From the NCBI GenBank assembly GCA_963667535.2, contig CAXXDU010000002.1:1178001-1242000 (forward strand): a stretch of 64,000 nt of DNA, in the 5' to 3' direction. Every line of letters begins with the position of its first letter. Position 1 is the first letter of the stretch. The DNA comes from UBA5614 sp963667535 (GTDB taxonomy: Bacteria; Cloacimonadota; Cloacimonadia; Cloacimonadales; Cloacimonadaceae). The notes beneath the pieces were generated by a model. It made no database searches. It was not told the DNA's origin and saw only the letters and a program-made list of their open reading frames with translations. The translations under genes were made by a program, and so were the position numbers. Below, in pieces: positions 34,347 through 43,056 of this stretch.

Positions 34347-37300
34347 TTATCTTCTTCTTGATCTTGGTACTTCAAGACGTGCAGGTGGTAAAGCACCGGC
34401 ACCTGCTGTAACTTTATAGAAGCCTAAAAGATCTGTAGGATATGTAACACTGGTTACTCCGTTAGGAATCCAATTTACTAGTGTGTAGGGTCCTTCATAT
34501 GCAGCAGAGTAATATATTCCATACCAATCAGCTCCAGCTACTGCTGTACAAGCTAAATCAATATCAGCTCCGTTTAAAGTGATTGTACATGTTGGAGCTT
34601 CAAGGGTAGAAGGCATCTCTTTTAATGAAATGTTATCAAGATACCAGTAGTTGATTGAGAATGTATTCTCACCGAAAGCTACAAATCTGACTTTGAAGAT
34701 ACGATTGGCAGCAAAGGCGGAGATATCATAGGAATCATTATTGAAGCCAAAGTCCCAACCTGCACCGGCATTATCAAACGATGAATAAGTTACAACATTC
34801 TGCCATACAGTTCCGTCCCAGACTTCTACGGACAACGAGTTTTCGGCATCCGTGTCATAGTTACTCAGGGCTAAGTCAAATGACAGCTTTACGTTAGACA
34901 TACCTGTTGCATCAAAATTGAAGCTGGTCAAAGCTAAGGAATAGTCTGTAGCTGCTGGAGACCAGTTGAATCTTGCTTCAGGTGAGGGATTACCGTATGT
35001 GTCACTTACTTCCCAGTTTGTTTCACTTGGAGTCCAGTTATTGGTAACAAATGTAGTATCTGCCCAATCTTCTGTGAAAGGCAGAGCAATTGGTGGTATA
35101 TATGTTACAAGAACTGATACAGGGTCAGACATGGGACCATTAGCACTGTAATGAACAGCCTGAACTGTATATTCGTATGTACCGGCTGCTAAATCCAAAT
35201 CCGAGTAAGCGTAGGTTGTAACAAGAGTAGTATTGATTTGAGCAGTATCGCGGAAGATATTGAAACCGCGCAGGAGACGTGAAGGATTGGGATTGGAAGC
35301 GCTGACTGTGTAATTATGCATTTCCGCTTTAGTCATTTCTCTCTGTGCAACAGGAGTATGTAACAAGCGAACTTGTCTTCTTGCCATTGGAGAGGGTGGT
35401 ACATCCATATAGCCGTGGATATTCCAGTTTCCGGCAATGCTGGATGAAGCCAATGTTGTCCAGGCACCACTATTTACAGAGATTAGGTTTCCACGATTAG
35501 CGACAGCGGCAAGTCCATCTACTCCGGCAGGGTAGAATCCGGCTGCACCGGGGACTACTGTGTATCCGATATAGATAGCTTCCAGTCCTGTGATAGGAAC
35601 TGCAGAAGCAAGAAGCACTTCATTCCACCCAGCTACAAAAGCTGGTACAGCTTGATTAACCAATACTGTTACAGGAGCCAGAGTTCCATTCAAGCCAGAC
35701 CATACTTTTACATTTAAAGTAGTAGCAGGCGGGAAAGCTTGCAGGAAGAATTTAACTTTTGTAAGTTCCATACCGGCATATCCGGCAATTTCAAGGCTAT
35801 CATATTTGACAGCGACGTCCATTGGCGAAGTACCGGCACCAATACTATTACCGTTTAATCCACTGTCCCAATGCACCCATGAAGGTGAGCCCGGGTCTCC
35901 ATAAATCTTGCGCCAGGCAAGATTTACGTTATTAGTACCGGCAACTGCTCCGGTTAACTGAATAATGCTGGCAGTTGGTTCTTCAACACAAGTACCGCTA
36001 AGAGCGATATTATGTAATACTCTGGCTGTTAAATTGTCTTCAACATTCAGAGTTGCTGTTTTAGCACCAACAGTTAGAGGAAGAAATCTTACGGTAAAGC
36101 TATAGCTTTCAACACCAGTTTCTCCCAGTACTACAGGTAAACCGGTTGCGGTTAGAGTGAAATTACCTTCTGTATCACCACTAAGGTAGATATCACCTTC
36201 ATTGATTGTAATATCGTCTATTCCGGCATTGGCAATTGTGAAGGTTTTGGTGACCGGATTCAGAAGCTGGGTATCAGCAATATTCCATACTGTGGGTGAA
36301 ATATCAAAGATAGGAACTTGCGGAATTTCACGAATCTGAACATCATCAAGTTTCATATAGAATTGATCAGTACAATCAAAGTGACGGAACGCAATATAAA
36401 TGGTTTGTCCGGCATAAGCTGCCAGACTCTGTGATCTGTAATGCCATAATCCGTCAGGTAAAGTTTCAACAAACAATTCTGTGAAATCAGTTGTATCTGT
36501 GCTTGCTGTTGAGACATACACACCATAATGTTCTGCAGGAAAGGCTGGGTCTTGAGCACCCATGTACCACTCTATCATATATTCAACGCGAGCAGCAGGA
36601 ACATTAATTGGTGGTGAAATTAACCAGTTATCAGGCGTTAAAGCACCGCTACCGCTTAACCATGAAGCTGAAGCTGCACTCTTTGTGCCTGTATGAGCTG
36701 TTGCTGCAACGCTATAGGTAAACCATACATTTGCATCTGCATCAGCGTCAAACATAGCCCAGCCTGCAGGTGGGAATGTAGTCCCTTCAAATCCTTCAGA
36801 CCAGGGGAATGTATCAATTGCTGGATCCGGTTCCACAGTGAAGCGGAAGAAAGTATCTTGCACAGCACTGGTATAGCCGGTTTTGAAGGCTTCAATAGTC
36901 CAGTAATAAACACCTTCATAATTCAAGGCATAGCTTCCTTCAGTAACAGGATTGAAGGAGGTATTAGTAGTTTCCCAATATTCCTGACCATAGATATCAT
37001 CAGGGTCAGTGGAAAGATAAATACCATAGTTATCTGGAAGTCCACCGCCCATTGGAGTCCAGGCGAGGCTGAAGCCGGCTTTTGGTAAACCAGTGGCTAA
37101 GTTTGCAGGATAATCAAGCCTTACAGCTTCAGGTGCACCAGTGGCTCCTGGAATTGCGCTGATTACTGCAGACCAACCGAAGTCTTGTACACCTGAATCA
37201 GACATAAACTTGAAAGTCAGTGCACCGGCAGTCGAAATGAATTGCGGAACTGTAACTGCGCCACTGAAAGTTCCCAGTAAAGGTGATGATGTACTTGATC

Positions 37301-39155
37301 CGTTATAAACAAATAAAGTATCATAATCAGCTTCTGATGCATAAGAATCAAAGTCTGATTGAATCAAATATCCCGGAGGAGGAGTAAAGGTATGAACTAA
37401 GTTCTCACTTGCTGAATAATTGGCTAAAGGACCACCTGTATCGTAGAAGCCATAAACTGCTCCCACTGCAAGTGCTGTTGTACCATTATTCATAGTCACC
37501 ACACCGGTAACACCATTGCCTTCAAGGGTGACGTCATAGTTTGTTCTGGTTTCGTTATTCACGATACGCAGAGTAGCTGTCTTAGCACCTGGTGAAGTAG
37601 GGGTGAATGTTACTGGAATAATCACAGGAGAACCTAAGGTAGCAGGTAAATTAACTGCGCTAAAACTGAACTGACCGGCGTCAGTGCCGATGATGCTGAC
37701 ATCACTGGCAGCAATGTGAATATTTCCACCGCCAGCATTAGTAACAGTAACATCCACGGAGGCACTTGGTACGGGTATAGTCGCTCCGCCAAAGTTAATG
37801 GAAGTGGGTTCATAATAAAAAACTGGAGCGGCTGGAGGTTCAAGAATATTAACTGTATAATCTTCTGTTTCACCCCAGGAATATGTTCCTACGGGCACTA
37901 CAGATGTGGACGTGCCACCTTCGACCAAGACAACCCGCATCCGGGTATTGCCAAGCGTTGCTGTTATTGGCACACTGAATGTTCCGGTCCGAGGATTGGG
38001 ATTGGTTCCACCAGTAGCAGCACCAAAAGCTAATTCGCCTGGTAAGTCAAATTGACCATTTTGATTATAATCAATAAATACTTTGGTGTAACAACTATAT
38101 AATGTAGTGCCAAACTCAGTCTGCAAGATTGAGATGGGTGTAATTGCCACCTGTTGAATGTCTATGGGGGTCAATGATGTATAGTCTGTATACATCTTGT
38201 TTTGAGTGGAATTACTCAAAATCGAGTCTGGAGCAGTAGTTGGATTGGCAGTAGTACCAATAATAACTTGTCCGATATCATCGTCAGCTGTGGAGGTTGC
38301 AGTTGATGCTCCATATGCCCAAGTAGTGCCGGTTGTGAATTTTTTCACAGTTGAAGGGGCATCGCCAACGGCATTCCAGGGAACCACTTTCCAGAAATAA
38401 TCTGTGCTGGGTAGATATAAGGTAGGTTTCGTGTAACTTGTGACAAGACCTATCTCGGTTCCGCTAACTCCCAAAATGTTTGTAGGAGGATTATCGGTTC
38501 CCAGGTATAGTCTGGTGCCGGAAGGTGCACCACCGCCGCCAGAGACCCAGCTAAGTATCTTGTTGAGATCGACACCTGTAAGCAAATCGGCTGGATTCCA
38601 GCCACTTACTTCATAGGGAGCCATAGGGGGCATAAGTGTAATATCATCAATACACATATAATACTGGTCTGCAGCGCTATGACCGTGGAAACCTAGGTAG
38701 TAGGTTCCACTGGTTGGTACAGTTACAGTCACTGTTGCAGTTGCATAAGTAGTGGAACTGAATGAAAGATCAGTAAGCGGAGTTACTGCCATTCCTGCTA
38801 CAGTAGCAGCAGTACCGAGATGAACTGCCAGTAGCTCTGTGTAAGAGCCTGCTTTGTATTTGAATTGCAGAGTGTAATTTATACCGGTCGTTAAATTCAA
38901 AGCAGGTGTGATAGCCCAGTCATTCATAGCCAAGCTGCCGTTGTAAAGAATATACAGGCAGTTTGGAGCTGAATTATAATTAGTTGCTGCTGTTTTCCAT
39001 AACTGAGCATCTCCATTGGAATTAATGATGGTCCAGCTTGCGGGAAGCGCAGGTGCAGTCACACCATCGAAAGCTTCTGTATACGGAGGTGTAATTTGCG
39101 CGAAGGCAAATACTGCAAAAAGCGTTAAGAACAAGATTGCTAATGATTTCTTCAT
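34347..39155 (-). CDS. Giant secreted adhesin-like multidomain protein
   Basis: The protein has 1602 residues. A signal peptide (MKKSLAILFLTLFAVFAFAQ) is followed by a modular beta-rich chain. A choice-of-anchor-J (cleaved-adhesin) domain spans ~20-175. An FN3-like piece with LYLGTDNPPTNI is near 215. A GEVED domain at ~290-440 ends GETEDYTVNIL and contains FIDYNQNGQFD. An ASH/choice-of-anchor-D domain is at ~446-550, and a CUB-like piece near 590-665 has YDTLFVYNGSS. Two more anchor-J domains follow (~790-960 and ~1395-1560), each with a 'MKLDDVQI'/'WYLDNISL' end strand. Unlike its neighbours it lacks the FlgD-like sorting tail and ends in a basic LEVPRSRRR. RBS AAGGAG. Probably a surface or extracellular binding protein. 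Confidence 0.85.
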   Translation of the reverse strand: MKKSLAILFLTLFAVFAFAQITPPYTEAFDGVTAPALPASWTIINSNGDAQLWKTAATNYNSAPNCLYILYNGSLAMNDWAITPALNLTTGINYTLQFKYKAGSYTELLAVHLGTAATVAGMAVTPLTDLSFSSTTYATATVTVTVPTSGTYYLGFHGHSAADQYYMCIDDITLMPPMAPYEVSGWNPADLLTGVDLNKILSWVSGGGGAPSGTRLYLGTDNPPTNILGVSGTEIGLVTSYTKPTLYLPSTDYFWKVVPWNAVGDAPSTVKKFTTGTTWAYGASTATSTADDDIGQVIIGTTANPTTAPDSILSNSTQNKMYTDYTSLTPIDIQQVAITPISILQTEFGTTLYSCYTKVFIDYNQNGQFDLPGELAFGAATGGTNPNPRTGTFSVPITATLGNTRMRVVLVEGGTSTSVVPVGTYSWGETEDYTVNILEPPAAPVFYYEPTSINFGGATIPVPSASVDVTVTNAGGGNIHIAASDVSIIGTDAGQFSFSAVNLPATLGSPVIIPVTFTPTSPGAKTATLRIVNNETRTNYDVTLEGNGVTGVVTMNNGTTALAVGAVYGFYDTGGPLANYSASENLVHTFTPPPGYLIQSDFDSYASEADYDTLFVYNGSSTSSPLLGTFSGAVTVPQFISTAGALTFKFMSDSGVQDFGWSAVISAIPGATGAPEAVRLDYPANLATGLPKAGFSLAWTPMGGGLPDNYGIYLSTDPDDIYGQEYWETTNTSFNPVTEGSYALNYEGVYYWTIEAFKTGYTSAVQDTFFRFTVEPDPAIDTFPWSEGFEGTTFPPAGWAMFDADADANVWFTYSVAATAHTGTKSAASASWLSGSGALTPDNWLISPPINVPAARVEYMIEWYMGAQDPAFPAEHYGVYVSTASTDTTDFTELFVETLPDGLWHYRSQSLAAYAGQTIYIAFRHFDCTDQFYMKLDDVQIREIPQVPIFDISPTVWNIADTQLLNPVTKTFTIANAGIDDITINEGDIYLSGDTEGNFTLTATGLPVVLGETGVESYSFTVRFLPLTVGAKTATLNVEDNLTARVLHNIALSGTCVEEPTASIIQLTGAVAGTNNVNLAWRKIYGDPGSPSWVHWDSGLNGNSIGAGTSPMDVAVKYDSLEIAGYAGMELTKVKFFLQAFPPATTLNVKVWSGLNGTLAPVTVLVNQAVPAFVAGWNEVLLASAVPITGLEAIYIGYTVVPGAAGFYPAGVDGLAAVANRGNLISVNSGAWTTLASSSIAGNWNIHGYMDVPPSPMARRQVRLLHTPVAQREMTKAEMHNYTVSASNPNPSRLLRGFNIFRDTAQINTTLVTTYAYSDLDLAAGTYEYTVQAVHYSANGPMSDPVSVLVTYIPPIALPFTEDWADTTFVTNNWTPSETNWEVSDTYGNPSPEARFNWSPAATDYSLALTSFNFDATGMSNVKLSFDLALSNYDTDAENSLSVEVWDGTVWQNVVTYSSFDNAGAGWDFGFNNDSYDISAFAANRIFKVRFVAFGENTFSINYWYLDNISLKEMPSTLEAPTCTITLNGADIDLACTAVAGADWYGIYYSAAYEGPYTLVNWIPNGVTSVTYPTDLLGFYKVTAGAGALPPARLEVPRSRRR

Positions 39156-39278
39156 ATAAAAAACTCCTTATTAAGTTTTCTTACTTGAAACACAAGTTCC
39201 GTGGAAAGACACAATATCGTATAATAAATACCTATCATTCAAACTCCTCATAACAACGAAAAGTATGCTAATGATTTA

Positions 39279-39620
39279 TCAGCATGGATAACACGAATTG
39301 TGCGGATTAACTTTGAAAGTTGATGATTTGTACGGAATGAGTCTAAGGCATTTTCTCTCTGCAGCGAATAATTGGTTAGAATTAGAAGCAAAGATAGTTT
39401 GAGCCTGTTGCTGATTCCGTGAATTACTTTGAAATCTTGATTCACTTTTTTTAAAAACCTGGCGGAAAATCTTATCGCTATTTTGGGGATAAGAACTTTC
39501 CGGAAATTTATCATAATTGTTAATAAATAATTCATTAGAGATGCTTGTGGAGGGGTCGGATATATTAACAGAAAGTACAGCATGATTATTCAAATAATCA
39601 AATGCAGAAGCAATATGCAT
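39279..39620 (-). CDS. Possible 113-residue protein in the leader of the adhesin transcript
   Basis: The frame starts at ATG 39620 behind a good GGGAG site and runs 113 codons. It lies about 110 nt after a strong promoter and 123 nt before the adhesin gene on the same strand, with no terminator between them. The product (MHIASAFDYLNNHAVLSV..., ending NPHNSCYPC) is polar, rich in Ser and Asn, with no signal peptide or recognised domain. A second overlapping frame (39248-39583) is also open, so the coding status is uncertain; the region may be a long untranslated leader. Confidence 0.35.
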   Translation of the reverse strand: MHIASAFDYLNNHAVLSVNISDPSTSISNELFINNYDKFPESSYPQNSDKIFRQVFKKSESRFQSNSRNQQQAQTIFASNSNQLFAAERKCLRLIPYKSSTFKVNPHNSCYPC

Positions 39621-39730
39621 AACATCTCCCTTTTAAATTTACCTATCAAACAAAGGCGATTTTATTAACTGCTGTTTAGCCGTAAAACAAGACTGCGTAT
39701 TGTACTTTGTCTTACATTTCTATGAATACG

Positions 39731-39759
39731 AATCTATTAAAGCTTTCATTTAATGTCAA
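39731..39759 (-). promoter_or_regulatory. Promoter for the adhesin transcript
   Basis: On the minus strand, TTGACA (39754-39759) and TAGATT (39731-39736) are separated by exactly 17 nt. Transcription would begin near 39724, giving a leader of about 570 nt to the 1602-residue gene. Confidence 0.65.
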
Positions 39760-39854
39760 GGAAATAATTTAAAAATACTAAATAAGTTCATCAACTCTCA
39801 AAATTCAGTGTGATTATACGCTAGTTACAGTTTTCAAAATTTGGATAAATATAA

Positions 39855-39882
39855 AAAGACGCTGCCATTTAGCAGCGTCTTT
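39855..39882 (-). terminator. Terminator of the 971-residue gene (symmetrical)
   Basis: AAAGACGCTGC (39855-39865) pairs with GCAGCGTCTTT (39872-39882) around a 6-nt loop. A/T tracts on both sides could let it work in both directions; it lies just beyond the minus-strand stop at 39913. Confidence 0.9.
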
Positions 39883-39912
39883 TTTGTATTGATTTATATT
39901 AGAAACAGTGCA

Positions 39913-42828
39913 TTACTTCATCAGAATCATCTTCCTGGTGGATGTATACATACCTGCATTCAGCTTATAGAAATAAACACCGCTTGTCACTTGCCGTCCA
40001 TTTTCATCATCGCCTTTCCAGGTGATTTTATGATTTCCGGCTTTTACTTTTCCATTAACCAGAGTTTTGATTTTCTGACCTTTTATATTGTAGATTTCAA
40101 TATTGATCTGAGCATCGTTCTTAACATCATATGAAATGATTGTTTCCGGATTAAAGGGATTTGGATAGTTACCCAGCAAAGCCGTTTCAGTTACGGGAAT
40201 GACTGCATCTTCGTTGGGAACGCCATTGTAACCCTGAATCACGATGTCATCTACCAAAAACATGTATGCATTGTTAGATTCGCATTTAATACCGAAACGT
40301 CCACGGGCAGCGTTAAAAGTTACAGGCACCTGATATGTGTAGTGTGTCCATTCTACTGGTGCTTCCACATAAGAATTACCTGATAACATAGTAAAAGTAT
40401 CCGGTGTGGGGTTGTCATCTATGGATATGCCGACTCTGAACCTTTCAAGCCCGCTAACGTTATTAGCTGATCTTGCCCAGAAGGAAAATGCATTTTCAGT
40501 ACCCAGACGCATTCTGGGAGTAATCATCCAGTCATTGTTAGGTGGAGTTGTAGAGGCTATAGAGGCAGCCATTCTTTGACCGGTATGGGCGGAAACGTTT
40601 GTTAATAATGGGGTGGTAGCGGTTGGATTGAAAATCATAAATGCCATCGGGTTGCCTTCATTAGTAAAATCTACAGCATCAAAGGTTATCGTGGCACTAT
40701 TGTCTTCATCATGGAGTATCCAATTACCAAAGTTCAGGGCAAAATTGGAGTAGCTTTCAAAACCGTCTGTATAGAATGTGGGAACTATAGGCACAAAAAC
40801 ATTTGCTGTTATAAAAGGACAGGCATCCGATTCTCCGGAAGTATAAACTGCAGTAATCCAATAAATATACGAGCCATTGGGTTGTCCTGAATCGATATAA
40901 TTAGTGACGGCAATATCTGTGATGTTTGCAATCACTGAAAAATCACGATAGACATTGTATCCGGTGATTGAGCGATTCCCATTTCTACTGATTGGCGGGG
41001 TCCAGCTCAGAGATACAGTGTCACGCACAACAGTAAATTGTAGATTGGATACGGGTCTGAGTATTTCACCGGAAACAGTATTTGTAGGAGTTGACTCACC
41101 GATTGGATTGATATAAGCAGCAGTGACATAATAATTATGAATACCTGCCGATGCTGTGTTATCAGTATATGTATGACTTGCAATAGGTGTAGGTGTTAGT
41201 AATGATTCATCCCGAAATACTTTGTATCCGCTCGGAACAGAGCCAACCGGTACCTGCCAAGACAAGACAATGGAGCTTCCACCAAATACAGCAGTCAGAT
41301 TTGTTGGAGGGTTAAAAACAGGTATAATATGTGATATAGCGACATCATCTATGTATAGATTATACATATTTGCATCACTGAAACCATGGAATCCGAAATA
41401 GTAAGTTCCACCGGCAGTCACCGGGAAATACGCTTCTCCCATAGAATACGAAGTATTTGTAATATTTGTATTACTGTAAATCTGAGTAGTTAGCGATGCT
41501 ACATTATTGGATGTCCCAAATTTCACTTCCAGTTTTTCGGGGAGTATATTGCTATGGGCTTTAAAATAGAACTGAATTTTGTAATAACTACCTGCTTCCA
41601 GGAGGAGCGGGGGAGATATAGCCCAATCATCCATAGGTATTGCTGACGATGTATTGTAACTGCACCGCAAAGCATTGGGTGCAGAAAAGGGGCTTGATGT
41701 ATTTGTGAGCCATGTGAAAGCATCATTATTGGCATTTACTACCGTCCAGGAAGGTGGCACTGCCGGGGCAGTGGTCAAATCCCAGTTTTCAGTGTGCGGG
41801 AAAACTGATATTATCGGGTCCGGCATAGAAGTGAAAGACCAGACAGGACAATTAATGGCATCTCCAACAGTATTTGTAGGTATAATTTGCCAGTAATAAA
41901 CGGTCTGATAAACGAAATCAGCGACCGGGTTATATGTCGTCGGAGTCTGCAGGGTTCCATTGACAATATTGGTAGGGGGATTGTCTGTTCCCAGAAAAAC
42001 CTTATACCCTGTTACCACTCCACCACCTGACTGCCAATGCAAATTTGATGTAAGGGATATACCTATAGAACCATTAGCAGGAGATACTATTTCAGCAGGA
42101 TTGGGTATAGTAGGAACTAAAGCCGGTGCCCAATTATAAATCAATCCGTTAGGTGGATAAACTGTGTTGTTTATTGTACATGTAGAATTATTGGCAGTCC
42201 CGGAGGTAGTTGCACTCCAGTCTGTTGTTGTCATACGATTAAGGAATTCAGTATTAGCTGCTCCGCGCAAACCACACTGAAGAGTTGCTGCCGTTGTAAC
42301 AAGGACAACATAACAATGCCCGTAATTATAAGTAATGGTATTCAAGCCTTCAAACATCTTTATCTGGAAATTTAAAGTATCATTGGCTGCATTAGTGTGA
42401 AACCGTCTGTAATTGTGCCATTGAATAGTAAATACACGGTTTGGAGCCTCACCTGAAAGACCCGAGGTCAGAGTTCCATCGGTACGCGATTTGAGATTGC
42501 ATCCAAAGGGCGAAATAACATTGTTTGTAGTTCCGGTACTTAAAGGTGTATTTGTAGTAACCACACTCGGACCCATAGCAATGAACCCGTTCGTGGCGAT
42601 ACTGATAGATGAATACTCAATGGTGTTATAATTAAAAACAAATCCAATGGGGATATCATTAAAAACCTCATTATCATTTGCAACTGTACCATGGATTGCC
42701 CCATCAGTTATTTCCGAATAAACTCCATTCGTGCTGGTAAAAGTATAGTCTGTTATCACACTCCAGCTTAATGATAATACAAGTAAAAATAAGAAAGTTA
42801 AAATTGCCTTTGAATGATTGGTACGCAT
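39913..42828 (-). CDS. Secreted multidomain protein with FlgD-like sorting tail
   Basis: The protein has 971 residues with a signal peptide (ILTFLFLLVLSLSWSVITD). The N-terminal ~200 residues form a beta-sandwich (SISIATNGFIAMGP, FTIQWHNYRRF) of the kind found in other FCB surface proteins. An FN3-like module carries VFLGTDNPPTNIV, nearly the same as in the 1602-residue protein. A choice-of-anchor-J domain (~335-490), two FN3-like domains (~490-680) and a second anchor-J domain (~680-870, ending FLVDDIVIQGYNG) follow. The sorting tail is LGNYPNPFNPETIISYDV, IYNIKGQKIKTLVNG, KGDDENGRQVTSGVYFYKL and the terminal RKMILMK. Likely exported by a type IX-like system to the cell surface. RBS GGGAG; strong promoter 64 nt upstream. 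Confidence 0.88.
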   Translation of the reverse strand: MRTNHSKAILTFLFLLVLSLSWSVITDYTFTSTNGVYSEITDGAIHGTVANDNEVFNDIPIGFVFNYNTIEYSSISIATNGFIAMGPSVVTTNTPLSTGTTNNVISPFGCNLKSRTDGTLTSGLSGEAPNRVFTIQWHNYRRFHTNAANDTLNFQIKMFEGLNTITYNYGHCYVVLVTTAATLQCGLRGAANTEFLNRMTTTDWSATTSGTANNSTCTINNTVYPPNGLIYNWAPALVPTIPNPAEIVSPANGSIGISLTSNLHWQSGGGVVTGYKVFLGTDNPPTNIVNGTLQTPTTYNPVADFVYQTVYYWQIIPTNTVGDAINCPVWSFTSMPDPIISVFPHTENWDLTTAPAVPPSWTVVNANNDAFTWLTNTSSPFSAPNALRCSYNTSSAIPMDDWAISPPLLLEAGSYYKIQFYFKAHSNILPEKLEVKFGTSNNVASLTTQIYSNTNITNTSYSMGEAYFPVTAGGTYYFGFHGFSDANMYNLYIDDVAISHIIPVFNPPTNLTAVFGGSSIVLSWQVPVGSVPSGYKVFRDESLLTPTPIASHTYTDNTASAGIHNYYVTAAYINPIGESTPTNTVSGEILRPVSNLQFTVVRDTVSLSWTPPISRNGNRSITGYNVYRDFSVIANITDIAVTNYIDSGQPNGSYIYWITAVYTSGESDACPFITANVFVPIVPTFYTDGFESYSNFALNFGNWILHDEDNSATITFDAVDFTNEGNPMAFMIFNPTATTPLLTNVSAHTGQRMAASIASTTPPNNDWMITPRMRLGTENAFSFWARSANNVSGLERFRVGISIDDNPTPDTFTMLSGNSYVEAPVEWTHYTYQVPVTFNAARGRFGIKCESNNAYMFLVDDIVIQGYNGVPNEDAVIPVTETALLGNYPNPFNPETIISYDVKNDAQINIEIYNIKGQKIKTLVNGKVKAGNHKITWKGDDENGRQVTSGVYFYKLNAGMYTSTRKMILMK

Positions 42829-42891
42829 ATAATCTCCCTTTACTAAGAATTAATATTTCAACTAAATTTATTATTTCTTTATGTATATTGC

Positions 42892-42920
42892 ATGATATTG
42901 GCTTACATGTCGACCGTCAA
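42892..42920 (-). promoter_or_regulatory. Promoter of the 971-residue gene
   Basis: On the minus strand, TTGACG (42915-42920) and TATCAT (42892-42897) are separated by exactly 17 nt, with an A/T-rich leader to the start codon at 42828. Confidence 0.65.
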
Positions 42921-43056
42921 GAAAAACCTTGAATAAAAGTAATCTACTACAAAACAATGACGTTGTCAGCCCTGTTCTAGCTATGTTAATATGTTGATAT
43001 TATGCTATTTACGCCTAGTACTATTCTCTCGGCAAGAGCTGAATTCAAAATACATT

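Noticed and set aside
39248..39583. 111-codon frame overlapping the candidate 113-codon gene
   Set aside because: It overlaps in another frame, lacks a good ribosome-binding site at its start, and starts inside the other frame.
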